Assembly: GCA_035260545.1 (NCBI GenBank)
Contig: DATFUZ010000023.1
Location: forward strand, 1-36,022
Reading direction: 5' to 3'
Length of the DNA: 36,022 nucleotides
Origin: DATDDB01 sp035260545
GTDB lineage: Bacteria > Pseudomonadota > Gammaproteobacteria > Burkholderiales > Gallionellaceae
Shown: positions 16,042-22,586 of the stretch, piece by piece
How positions within the stretch are numbered: the first letter of the stretch is position 1
Layout: each line of letters starts with the position of its first letter
The notes under the pieces: generated by a model
Seen by the model: the letters and a program-made list of their open reading frames with translations, nothing else
Told to the model about the DNA's origin: nothing
Database searches by the model: none
Program-made: the position numbers and the translations under genes

Positions 16042-16611
16042 TTGGGGATCAACTTTTGCGCAATTATTGATCACGCACTGTCGCAGACGGAAATCACAAG
16101 TTTTGATCGATCGCTTCAGGGGGAGTGGCAACAGGACACGTCGCCTCTCAGGAGGATGGCTGCGATGCCCGGCCGAACCGACTGGGAGTGGAATTTTCAG
16201 GCCGCCGCCGCTACCCCTGAACAAGAATACACGGCCAGAGGGTGTCTGGAATTCGAGGGGCCTGCGGACTTAGATGGCACGATGTATCCTCGCGGCCTGG
16301 ACCTTGGGTCAGCAATTCGCTGGGGAACGTTTCTTTCGGATCACGAAACGCAGCTATCACTGTGTAGGGCAACCCGCCGCATCGCATCAATGGTGCGCGG
16401 GCACACCATCATCTACTTACCCGATACAATTATCGGCGGATGCGCCCTGGATATTCTCCATGAAGCAGGGGATATAAACGCGGTACTTGCCTGCTTAGCG
16501 CGCGACTACGGACAGCCCGCACCGTATTTCGAGGTGCTGGCTCAGCGCTGGACAGGCTGGGACGCCGAGGGTGATCGCTATAACTATCTAATTGAATACC
16601 TAGCGCCGTAG
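16042..16611 (+). CDS. orphan protein of unknown function
   Basis: An open frame of 189 residues that I do not recognise. I choose TTG 16042 because GGAG lies 6 nt upstream (16032-16035); an in-frame TTG at 16030 is the alternative. The protein is acidic to neutral and appears soluble, without signal peptide or membrane span. Visible features: aromatic-rich TDWEWNF, three Cys scattered in the second half, and a hydrophobic strand HTIIYLPDTIIGGC followed by ALDILHEAGDINAVLACLARDYG, then EVLAQRWTGWDAEGD. Codon use is less GC-biased (ATA, TTA, ACA codons) than its neighbours and it lies in a repeat-bearing gap, suggesting transfer. General size and composition would suit an immunity-type protein, but no toxin partner is present; this is speculation. 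Confidence 0.6.
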   Translation: MGINFCAIIDHALSQTEITSFDRSLQGEWQQDTSPLRRMAAMPGRTDWEWNFQAAAATPEQEYTARGCLEFEGPADLDGTMYPRGLDLGSAIRWGTFLSDHETQLSLCRATRRIASMVRGHTIIYLPDTIIGGCALDILHEAGDINAVLACLARDYGQPAPYFEVLAQRWTGWDAEGDRYNYLIEYLAP

Positions 16612-16631
16612 CGAGCATGACGCTTGGGGCG

Positions 16632-17852
16632 TTATCCAGCCACCCTGACCACCAGCCCCTTCAGATACGCGCCCTCCGGAAAGCTCAGCAGCACCGGGTG
16701 ATCCGCTGCCGCATGCAGTTTGTGCACGATGGCTGCATCCACGCCCGCATCCAGGGCTGCGCCGGCGATGATCTTCTGGAACAGGTCTTCGCTGATGCCG
16801 CCGGAGCAGGAGTACGTGAAGAGCAGGCCGCCGGGCTTGAGCAGTTTGAAGCCGAGCAGGTTGATGTCCTTGTAGCCGCGCGCGGCCTTTTCTGCGAAGG
16901 CGGCGGTGGGGGCGAATTTGGGCGGGTCGAGAACGATGAGGTCGAACTTGCGGTTCTGGTCGCGCAGTTTGCGCAGGGCGGCGAAGACGTCGGCACATTG
17001 CCATTCGGCGCGGCTTGCATCCAGCGCATTCAACTCCACATTGCGCCGCGCCAGTTCCAGTGCGTCCTCGGACGCGTCTATCGACAGCACGGATTTGGCG
17101 CCGCCGCGCAGGGCGTATAGGGAGAAGCCCCCGGTGTAGCAGAAGCAGTTGAGCACGTCCTTGTCTTTCGCCAGCGCGCCGGTGAGCAGGCGGTTATCGC
17201 GCTGGTCGAGGTAGTAGCCGGTCTTCTGTCCGTAAGCTACATCCACGGCAAATTTCAACCCATGCTCGGTCACGGTGATTTCAGCGGGCAGCGCGCCGCG
17301 CACCACGCCGTTGCGGTTCTCCAGCCCCTCAAGGCCCCGCGCGTCCGAGTCCGACCGCTCGTAGATGCATACTGGTTTGCACAGCTCCTGCAGGATGCCG
17401 GCCCACACGTCGCGCCAGCGGTCAGCCGCGGCACTACCGAGCTGCATCACCAGCACCTCGCCATAGCGGTCCACGATCAGCCCCGGCAAGCCATCTGACT
17501 CGGCGTGTATCAACCGCATGCCGTTGCCGGCATCGGCGACGTTGAGGTCTTGGCGCAAGGCGAGCGCTTGTGCCATCTTGCGGCGGAAGAAGTCCTCGTC
17601 TATCGCCTCGTTTACATCCCATGACCAAACCTTTGCGCTGATCTGCGAATTCGCGCTGTAGCCCGCCCAGGCCAGAAAGCCGCCGGCCGCATCGCAAATG
17701 GCAACGGTTGCGCCATTCCCGGGTGCACCATCGGTGTGCTCAACCGCACCCGAGAATACCCAGGGATGGCGGCGCAACAACGACTTCTCGCGTCCGGGCG
17801 CGAGGACGAGCGCGGGCACGCCGGGCGGGCGCGGCGGCAGCACCCGTCCCAT
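16632..17852 (-). CDS. rlmI: 23S rRNA (cytosine-C5) methyltransferase RlmI-like
   Basis: About 406 residues from ATG 17852, with close similarity to E. coli RlmI (396 residues), which makes m5C1962 in 23S rRNA. The N-terminal PUA-like domain starts LVLAPGREKSLLRRHPWVFSGAV. Other landmarks are RLIHAESDGLPGLIVDRYG, GQKTGYYLDQRDNR, the SAM-binding LNCFCYTGGFSLYAL, the catalytic-loop region LIVLDPPKFAP, TYSCSGGISEDLFQKII and, at the end, DHPVLLSFPEGAYLKG. The frame stays open to ATG 17939, adding 29 Arg/Pro-rich residues without similarity; no start has a good Shine-Dalgarno, so the exact N-terminus is uncertain. It is convergent with the orphan gene and appears monocistronic. Confidence 0.93.
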   Translation of the reverse strand: MGRVLPPRPPGVPALVLAPGREKSLLRRHPWVFSGAVEHTDGAPGNGATVAICDAAGGFLAWAGYSANSQISAKVWSWDVNEAIDEDFFRRKMAQALALRQDLNVADAGNGMRLIHAESDGLPGLIVDRYGEVLVMQLGSAAADRWRDVWAGILQELCKPVCIYERSDSDARGLEGLENRNGVVRGALPAEITVTEHGLKFAVDVAYGQKTGYYLDQRDNRLLTGALAKDKDVLNCFCYTGGFSLYALRGGAKSVLSIDASEDALELARRNVELNALDASRAEWQCADVFAALRKLRDQNRKFDLIVLDPPKFAPTAAFAEKAARGYKDINLLGFKLLKPGGLLFTYSCSGGISEDLFQKIIAGAALDAGVDAAIVHKLHAAADHPVLLSFPEGAYLKGLVVRVAG

Positions 17853-17984
17853 GCTCTCGCGCCCTGGGGGTTTGCACCGGTCAGGGCCTTTGGGCGCGCT
17901 GTGGCGGGCGTGACGTTGCCGGGCAGGGGGCTTGCTCATGATCTCGGGCGGTGGCTGATGCGTGATGCGCGATTATAACGGGCT

Positions 17985-18872
17985 TCACTCCTGCGCAGGG
18001 GGCACCGCGGCCCTCAGGCCGTCCATCACAGTGGGATAGCGCAGCCTTACCTTCAGTTCGCGTTTCATCCGCGTGTTGTCGAGGCGCCTCGATTCGTTCA
18101 TGAAACTCCATAGCGCCGGCGACACCGCGGCCTGCACCTGGGCGCGCAGCAGGCGTGGTGGATGGGGCAGGCCGTAAGCGTCAGCGACGGCATCGAAGTA
18201 GTCGCCCATCTTCAAGTCGCTGTCATCGCTCGCGTGGTAGATACGGTTGGCCCGCCCGCGCCGCAGCGCAGCCACGACGACGCGCGCGAGGTCGTCGGCA
18301 TGAATATGGTTGGTATGGCTGTCCTCACCCGGCAGGATGGCGGGCGTTCCCGCGCGCAGCCGCTCCAGCGGCAGCCTGTCGGCGGCATAGATGCCGGGCA
18401 CCCGCAGGATGCTGGCGCGCACGCCATTGCGCGCCGCCCAGATGCGGATCCGCCTCTCGGCGTCGGCGCGGCGCCGTGCGCGCGCGGTTGCGGGGTGCAG
18501 CGGGCGCGCTTCGGTAACATGCGCCCCGCCGCAGTCGCCGTATACCCCGCTCGTGCTGATATACACGAGGTGCGCGGGCCGCGTGCCCGCCGAAAGCGCG
18601 GCGAGCAGATGGCGCGTGCGCGTGTCCGTATCGCCTTGCTCCTGAGGCGGCGCGAGGTGCAGCACGACCTGCGACATGCCGGCAAGCCGGCGCAAAGCGT
18701 GGCGCCGGTCAAGATCGGCGGAAAGAGGGGTGATGCCCGCCGCATGCAGCGCGACGTGGCGCTCCGGGCGGCGCGCCGTCCCGAGCATCCGGTAGTTACT
18801 CTTCAGCAATCTGGCCACGCGCAGGGCGATGTCGCCGCTGCCAACCATCAGAATCGTCTGCCGCCGCCTCAT
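17985..18872 (-). CDS. NAD(P)-dependent epimerase / extended SDR family protein
   Basis: A 295-residue Rossmann-fold protein. The nucleotide-binding motif is MVGSGDIALRVARLL near residue 10, and the strand/active-site region is YISTSGVYGDCGG at about 104-116. HTNHIHADDLARVVVAAL and YHASDDSDLKMGDYFDAVA match the extended SDR class. The canonical YxxxK is not obvious: Tyr is present in GVYG but no Lys follows at +4 in the region, so catalysis may differ or be lost. The start ATG 18872 overlaps the xerC stop (ATGA), so it is the last gene of dapF-DUF484-xerC-SDR. A longer open frame upstream is xerC shadow. Substrate unknown. Confidence 0.82.
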   Translation of the reverse strand: MRRRQTILMVGSGDIALRVARLLKSNYRMLGTARRPERHVALHAAGITPLSADLDRRHALRRLAGMSQVVLHLAPPQEQGDTDTRTRHLLAALSAGTRPAHLVYISTSGVYGDCGGAHVTEARPLHPATARARRRADAERRIRIWAARNGVRASILRVPGIYAADRLPLERLRAGTPAILPGEDSHTNHIHADDLARVVVAALRRGRANRIYHASDDSDLKMGDYFDAVADAYGLPHPPRLLRAQVQAAVSPALWSFMNESRRLDNTRMKRELKVRLRYPTVMDGLRAAVPPAQE

Positions 18873-19774
18873 GTCTTCCGCTTTGCGCGCGGGTGCGCGC
18901 TGTCGTAGATTTTTGCGAGATACTGGAAATCGAGGTGAGTATAGACTTGGGTAGTGGAGATGCTGGCATGGCCCAGCATCTCCTGCACTGCGCGCAGGTC
19001 GCCGGACGATTGCAGCACATGGGTGGCGAAGGAGTGGCGCAGCAGGTGCGGATGGACGCGGCTCGCGATACCTTGGCGGATGCCCCACTTGCGCAATTCA
19101 AGCTGCACGGTGCGCGGCGAAATGCGCCGCCCGTTCTTGCCCACGAACAGTGCCGTTTCATCGGGCCTGGCGAGCTGTTCGCGCACGGCAAGCCACGCCT
19201 TGAGCGCCGCGATGGCCGGGCCGCCCACCGGCACGATGCGGGTCTTGCTCCCCTTGCCGGTGACGCGCACGGTGGCGTCGTTGAAATCGAAGCTGCCGGG
19301 GTCCAGGCTCACCAGTTCCGCCAGGCGCAAACCGGACGAATACAGCAGCTCGAACATGGCCTTGTCGCGCATATCCAGAGGCGTTTCGGCGGCAAAATCG
19401 ACCAGCTTCACCGCCTCGTCCGGCGAAAGCGCGTGCGGCAGCAGCTTGGGCGCCTTGGGCGCGCGCAGCCCCATGCAGGGGTTGTCCCGGTAGCCGTGGT
19501 CGCGCATCAGGTAATTGAAAAAGCTGCGCCACGCAGAGAGCATGCGCGCCAGCGTGCGCCCGCCCAGGCCGCCCGCATGGAGTTTGGCGACAAAGCGGCG
19601 AATGTGGTGGATCTTCAGTTCCGCAAGCGGCGTTTCCGCGGACAGCGCGAACAGCTTGCGCAAATCGCGGGCGTAGTTTTCGCAGGTGTGTTCGGAGTAA
19701 GCCCGCTCGTTCTTCAGAAACGCAAGAAACCCGGCGAGCAGATTGTCGTTGCCGGACGGTACGGCCGCGGGCAT
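18869..19774 (-). CDS. xerC: tyrosine recombinase XerC
   Basis: A 301-residue site-specific recombinase that, with XerD, resolves chromosome dimers at dif. The N-terminal SAM-like core-binding domain (about 10-95) and the catalytic domain are complete. Catalytic residues: Arg150 (SSGLRLAEL), Lys174 (VTGKGSKTR), His243/Arg246 (HPHLLRHSFATH), His269 (MLGHASISTTQ) and nucleophile Tyr278 (QVYTH). The position directly after DUF484 (1-nt gap) and dapF is the classic proteobacterial xerC context, which separates it from phage integrases. The downstream SDR gene overlaps by 4 nt. Confidence 0.96.
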   Translation of the reverse strand: MPAAVPSGNDNLLAGFLAFLKNERAYSEHTCENYARDLRKLFALSAETPLAELKIHHIRRFVAKLHAGGLGGRTLARMLSAWRSFFNYLMRDHGYRDNPCMGLRAPKAPKLLPHALSPDEAVKLVDFAAETPLDMRDKAMFELLYSSGLRLAELVSLDPGSFDFNDATVRVTGKGSKTRIVPVGGPAIAALKAWLAVREQLARPDETALFVGKNGRRISPRTVQLELRKWGIRQGIASRVHPHLLRHSFATHVLQSSGDLRAVQEMLGHASISTTQVYTHLDFQYLAKIYDSAHPRAKRKT

Positions 19775-19775
19775 G

Positions 19776-20396
19776 TTAAAGCCAGGGCAGCAGCGCGGCG
19801 CTGGAGAGTTCTCCTATGCGCTGCAGGAACAGCGTGCCCATTTCCGGGTAGAAACGCTGCTGGTCTTCGCTGGCCAGGATCAGCAGGCCGATGGAGTTTT
19901 CCGCGCTGCGCAGCGGCACGTAGGCGAAGGAGCGCAGGTGCGCCGCGCTCTCCCCGAACCAGGCCGCGGTGTCGTACATTGCGCGGTGCATGCACACGGG
20001 CTGCGGCGCCTCGTCGGCAAAGGTGAGCATCTCCGCGCTGGGCGGTGACTCCTCCCACACATGCATCACCGCGTGGGGCACGGCGAACCGGTCGCGCATC
20101 TGGCGCAGGATGGATTCCTGCGTCGCGGCACGGTCGCGCGCGGCAAACAGTTCGCACGCGAACTGATGCACCTTGGCCTGCAGTTCGTCGTTTTCCTTGC
20201 CGAAGGCGAGCAGTTCCTGCAGCTTCTTTTCCAGCGCCTTGTTCTTGTCGCGCAGCGCCAGTTGCTGCCGCTCGACCAGGGAAATAGTGCGGCCCCCGTG
20301 GGGATGGGGAATGACGATGCCCGCGAGCATCTCCGCATGATCTTCGAAGAACTGCGGATGCTCCTGCAGAAATACTGCGACGTCTTCTTCTCTCAT
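19776..20396 (-). CDS. DUF484 family (GAF-like) protein
   Basis: A 206-residue DUF484 protein. Landmarks: VAVFLQEHPQFFEDHAEML at the N-terminus, IPHPHGGRTISLVERQQL, a coiled-coil-like basic/acidic stretch KNKALEKKLQELLAFGKEN (about 50-70), then a GAF-like domain including AYVPLRSAENSIGLLILAS and FYPEMGTLFLQRIGEL. The family is regularly encoded between dapF and xerC; its molecular role is not established. GGAAGG stands upstream of the ATG. It is 18 nt after dapF and 1 nt before xerC, so it is firmly in this operon. Confidence 0.92.
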   Translation of the reverse strand: MREEDVAVFLQEHPQFFEDHAEMLAGIVIPHPHGGRTISLVERQQLALRDKNKALEKKLQELLAFGKENDELQAKVHQFACELFAARDRAATQESILRQMRDRFAVPHAVMHVWEESPPSAEMLTFADEAPQPVCMHRAMYDTAAWFGESAAHLRSFAYVPLRSAENSIGLLILASEDQQRFYPEMGTLFLQRIGELSSAALLPWL

Positions 20397-20414
20397 TTCG
20401 CCTTCCGTGCCCGC

Positions 20415-21245
20415 CTACAGGTTGATTTCGCCTTCGAAAACCGTGATGGCCGGGCCAGTCATCATGACCGGCGCATCGCCCCCGCCCCAGCTTATCGTCA
20501 GCGTGCCGCCCCGTGTAGCCACGCTCACCTCGTTATCCAGCAGGCCGCGCTTGATCCCGGTCACCACTGCTGCGCAGGCCCCTGTGCCGCAGGAAAGCGT
20601 CTCTCCGGCCCCGCGCTCGAATACGCGCAGCTTGATATGGGAGCGGTCCACCACCTGCATGAAACCGGCATTTACCCGGTTGGGGAAGCGGGGGTGACGT
20701 TCGATGAAGGCGCCCTGCGCGATCACCGGCGCATGCTCCACGTCGTCCACCACCTGCACCGCATGGGGATTACCCATGGACAGCGCCGTGATCTGCACGA
20801 TTTCGTCGTTGATGTTCAGCGGCTGCACCAGGGCATTGCTGTCCGTCGAAAAGGGGATGTGGGCCGCATCGAACACCGGCGCACCCATGTTCACCGTGAC
20901 GCGCCCATCGCTTTCCAGACGCGGGGAGATGGTTCCGCTCTTGGTCTCGACGACAATCTCGCGTTTTTCCGTCAAGCCCTTGTCATGTACGAAGCGCACG
21001 AAGCAGCGTGCGCCGTTGCCGCACTGCTCCACCTCGCCGCCGTCGGCGTTGAAAATGCGGTAGCGGAAGTCTGCACCGGCCAGTTCGGACTTTTCGACCT
21101 GGAGTACCTGGTCGCAACCCACGCCGAAATGGCGGTCGGCAAGCAGCCGCAACTGCTCCGGGGTGAGCTCCACCGGTTTGCGCGTGGCATCGATGACCAC
21201 GAAATCGTTGCCCGCGCCGTGCATTTTCGTGAATTTCAACTGCAT
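20415..21245 (-). CDS. dapF: diaminopimelate epimerase
   Basis: A 276-residue enzyme converting LL- to meso-diaminopimelate for lysine and peptidoglycan synthesis. The two catalytic cysteines of this cofactor-free epimerase are present: Cys75 in QCGNGARCFVRFV and Cys219 in LSCGTGACAAVV. The N-terminus KFTKMHGAGNDFVVID and GVGCDQVLQVE are typical. GAGG lies about 8 nt before ATG 21245. It is the first gene of the minus-strand operon dapF-DUF484-xerC-SDR and has a good predicted promoter about 85 nt upstream. Confidence 0.97.
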   Translation of the reverse strand: MQLKFTKMHGAGNDFVVIDATRKPVELTPEQLRLLADRHFGVGCDQVLQVEKSELAGADFRYRIFNADGGEVEQCGNGARCFVRFVHDKGLTEKREIVVETKSGTISPRLESDGRVTVNMGAPVFDAAHIPFSTDSNALVQPLNINDEIVQITALSMGNPHAVQVVDDVEHAPVIAQGAFIERHPRFPNRVNAGFMQVVDRSHIKLRVFERGAGETLSCGTGACAAVVTGIKRGLLDNEVSVATRGGTLTISWGGGDAPVMMTGPAITVFEGEINL

Positions 21246-21328
21246 CTGGAAAGCCTCTGGTTCAAGTCCTTGAAGAGCCGCGCTGCCAAAACGGCATGCT
21301 CGATAAGTCCGCGACGCAGGTCACGGAC

Positions 21329-21357
21329 ATTCTACGATGCCATAAGGCACAGCGCAA
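21329..21357 (-). promoter_or_regulatory. predicted sigma-70 promoter for the dapF operon
   Basis: On the minus strand TTGCGC (21352-21357), a 17-nt spacer and TAGAAT (21329-21334) lie upstream of dapF, giving a leader of roughly 75 nt. This is the only good hexamer pair in this gap. Confidence 0.5.
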
Positions 21358-21392
21358 CGCGCCGTCTGGCCCGGTGACACGCCGCGCGCGCA

Positions 21393-21977
21393 TCAGACGC
21401 TATTGCCGGGCGCCAACTCCCCGTGGCGGAAGCAGTCCGCCATGTGGTCGTTGACCATGCCGGTGGCCTGCATATGGGCATAACAGATCGTGCTGCCCAC
21501 GAATTTGAAGCCGCGGCGCTTCAATTCCTTGCTCATCGCGTCAGACTCCTTCGTCTGCGCGGGGACGTCCGCCTCGCGCCGCCAGCGGTTCTGGCGCGGC
21601 TCCCCGTCCACAAAATCCCAGATAAACCGGTCGAACGTCCCGAATTCCGCCTGAACTTCCAGAAACCTGCGCGCATTGTTGACCGTCGCCTCGATCTTGA
21701 GACGGTTGCGCACGATGCCGGAGTCCTGCAGCAGCGCCGCGATTTTCCTGTCGCTATAGCGTGCAACCCGCGCGGCGTCGAAATTGTCGAATGCTTTGCG
21801 ATAGGCGTCGCGCTTGCGCAGGATGGTGATCCAGCTCAGGCCGGCCTGCGCGCCTTCCAGCACCAGAAACTCGAACAGGGCGCGGTCGTCGTGCAACGGC
21901 ACGCCCCATTCCTCGTCGTGATAGGCGCAGTACAGCGGATCGCTGCCCGGCCAGGCGCAGCGCCTCAGGGTCGGCAT
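21393..21977 (-). CDS. tag: DNA-3-methyladenine glycosylase I
   Basis: A 194-residue Tag-family glycosylase, which removes 3-methyladenine from alkylated DNA. Landmarks: RCAWPGSDPLYCAYHDEEWG at the N-terminus (zinc-binding Cys and His plus the base pocket), FEFLVLEGAQAGLSWITILRKR, and SKELKRRGFKFVGSTICYAHMQATGMVNDH near the C-terminus with the remaining metal ligands (His, Cys in DHMADCFRH). Length matches E. coli Tag (187). The start at 21977 lies inside the 3' end of the CoA-binding protein gene (13-nt overlap), so the two are likely co-transcribed. Confidence 0.95.
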   Translation of the reverse strand: MPTLRRCAWPGSDPLYCAYHDEEWGVPLHDDRALFEFLVLEGAQAGLSWITILRKRDAYRKAFDNFDAARVARYSDRKIAALLQDSGIVRNRLKIEATVNNARRFLEVQAEFGTFDRFIWDFVDGEPRQNRWRREADVPAQTKESDAMSKELKRRGFKFVGSTICYAHMQATGMVNDHMADCFRHGELAPGNSV

Positions 21978-22384
21978 AGCTGGTTGTAGTCGCGCCAGAT
22001 GCAGCGGTCCATCACCACCCAGATGCCGGCCGCCCGGGCGCGCTGCGCGGCGTCCTCATGCATCACCCCGTCCTGCAGCCACAGCCGCGGCATACCCAGC
22101 TTGATGCAACTCTCGACGATAGCGGGCACATACTCTGGCGCGCGGAAGACGTCCACGATGTCCACGGGAAACGGGATGTCCTCCAGCCGGCCGTAAGCCG
22201 GTTCACCCAGCACCTCCTCCACCAGCGGCCGCACGGGGACAATGCGATAGCCATGCGCCTGCATCCCCGCAGCTACGCGGTGGCTGGGCCGGGCCGCCTT
22301 GGGTGAGAGCCCGACCACCGCAATGGTGCGGATGGCGTGCAGCACCTGGCAGATCTCCTGGGTATCAGGATTGAGGAAGCTCAT
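21965..22384 (-). CDS. CoA-binding (YccU-like) protein
   Basis: A 139-residue single-domain Rossmann protein of the CoA_binding_2 / YccU type. It shows TIAVVGLSPKAARPSHRVA with the nucleotide/CoA-binding glycine region, YRIVPVRP, GEPAYGRLEDIPFPVDIVDVFR, and LWLQDGVMHEDAAQRARAAG. The physiological role of this family is unknown; it is related to the CoA-binding domain of succinyl-CoA synthetase. It is divergent from tRNA-Arg and overlaps tag by 13 nt downstream. Confidence 0.9.
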   Translation of the reverse strand: MSFLNPDTQEICQVLHAIRTIAVVGLSPKAARPSHRVAAGMQAHGYRIVPVRPLVEEVLGEPAYGRLEDIPFPVDIVDVFRAPEYVPAIVESCIKLGMPRLWLQDGVMHEDAAQRARAAGIWVVMDRCIWRDYNQLCRP

Positions 22385-22449
22385 GGCCCGAAAGATAGCA
22401 CCTTTGGCGCCTATACGGGCAAAAGCGTGCGCGAAAGCGTCGAAAACGC

Positions 22450-22455
22450 TATACT
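22450..22455 (+). promoter_or_regulatory. -10 box of the tRNA-Arg promoter with GC-rich discriminator
   Basis: TATACT at 22450-22455 is followed directly by TCGCGCC, a GC-rich discriminator typical of stable-RNA promoters under stringent control. The mature tRNA starts 12 nt after the box. The -35 is weak by eye. Confidence 0.4.
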
Positions 22456-22467
22456 TCGCGCCTAAAG

Positions 22468-22544
22468 GCGCCCGTAGCTCAGTTGGATAGAGTATTGGTT
22501 TCCGAAGCCAAGGGTCACAGGTTCGATTCCTGTCGGGCGCGCCA
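22468..22544 (+). tRNA. tRNA-Arg (anticodon CCG)
   Basis: 77 nt including an encoded CCA. The acceptor GCGCCCG pairs with CGGGCGC (22534-22540). The D-loop contains AGTTGGAT. The anticodon stem TTGGT/GCCAA (one T-G wobble) encloses TTCCGAA, giving anticodon CCG at 22502-22504, which reads CGG codons. The T-loop is GTTCGATTC. It stands alone between the divergent CoA-binding protein gene and the convergent diguanylate cyclase. Confidence 0.96.
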
Positions 22545-22586
22545 GCATCCTTCCCGCGCCGTTCCAGGCGCAGGCCTTTCCCGCTC

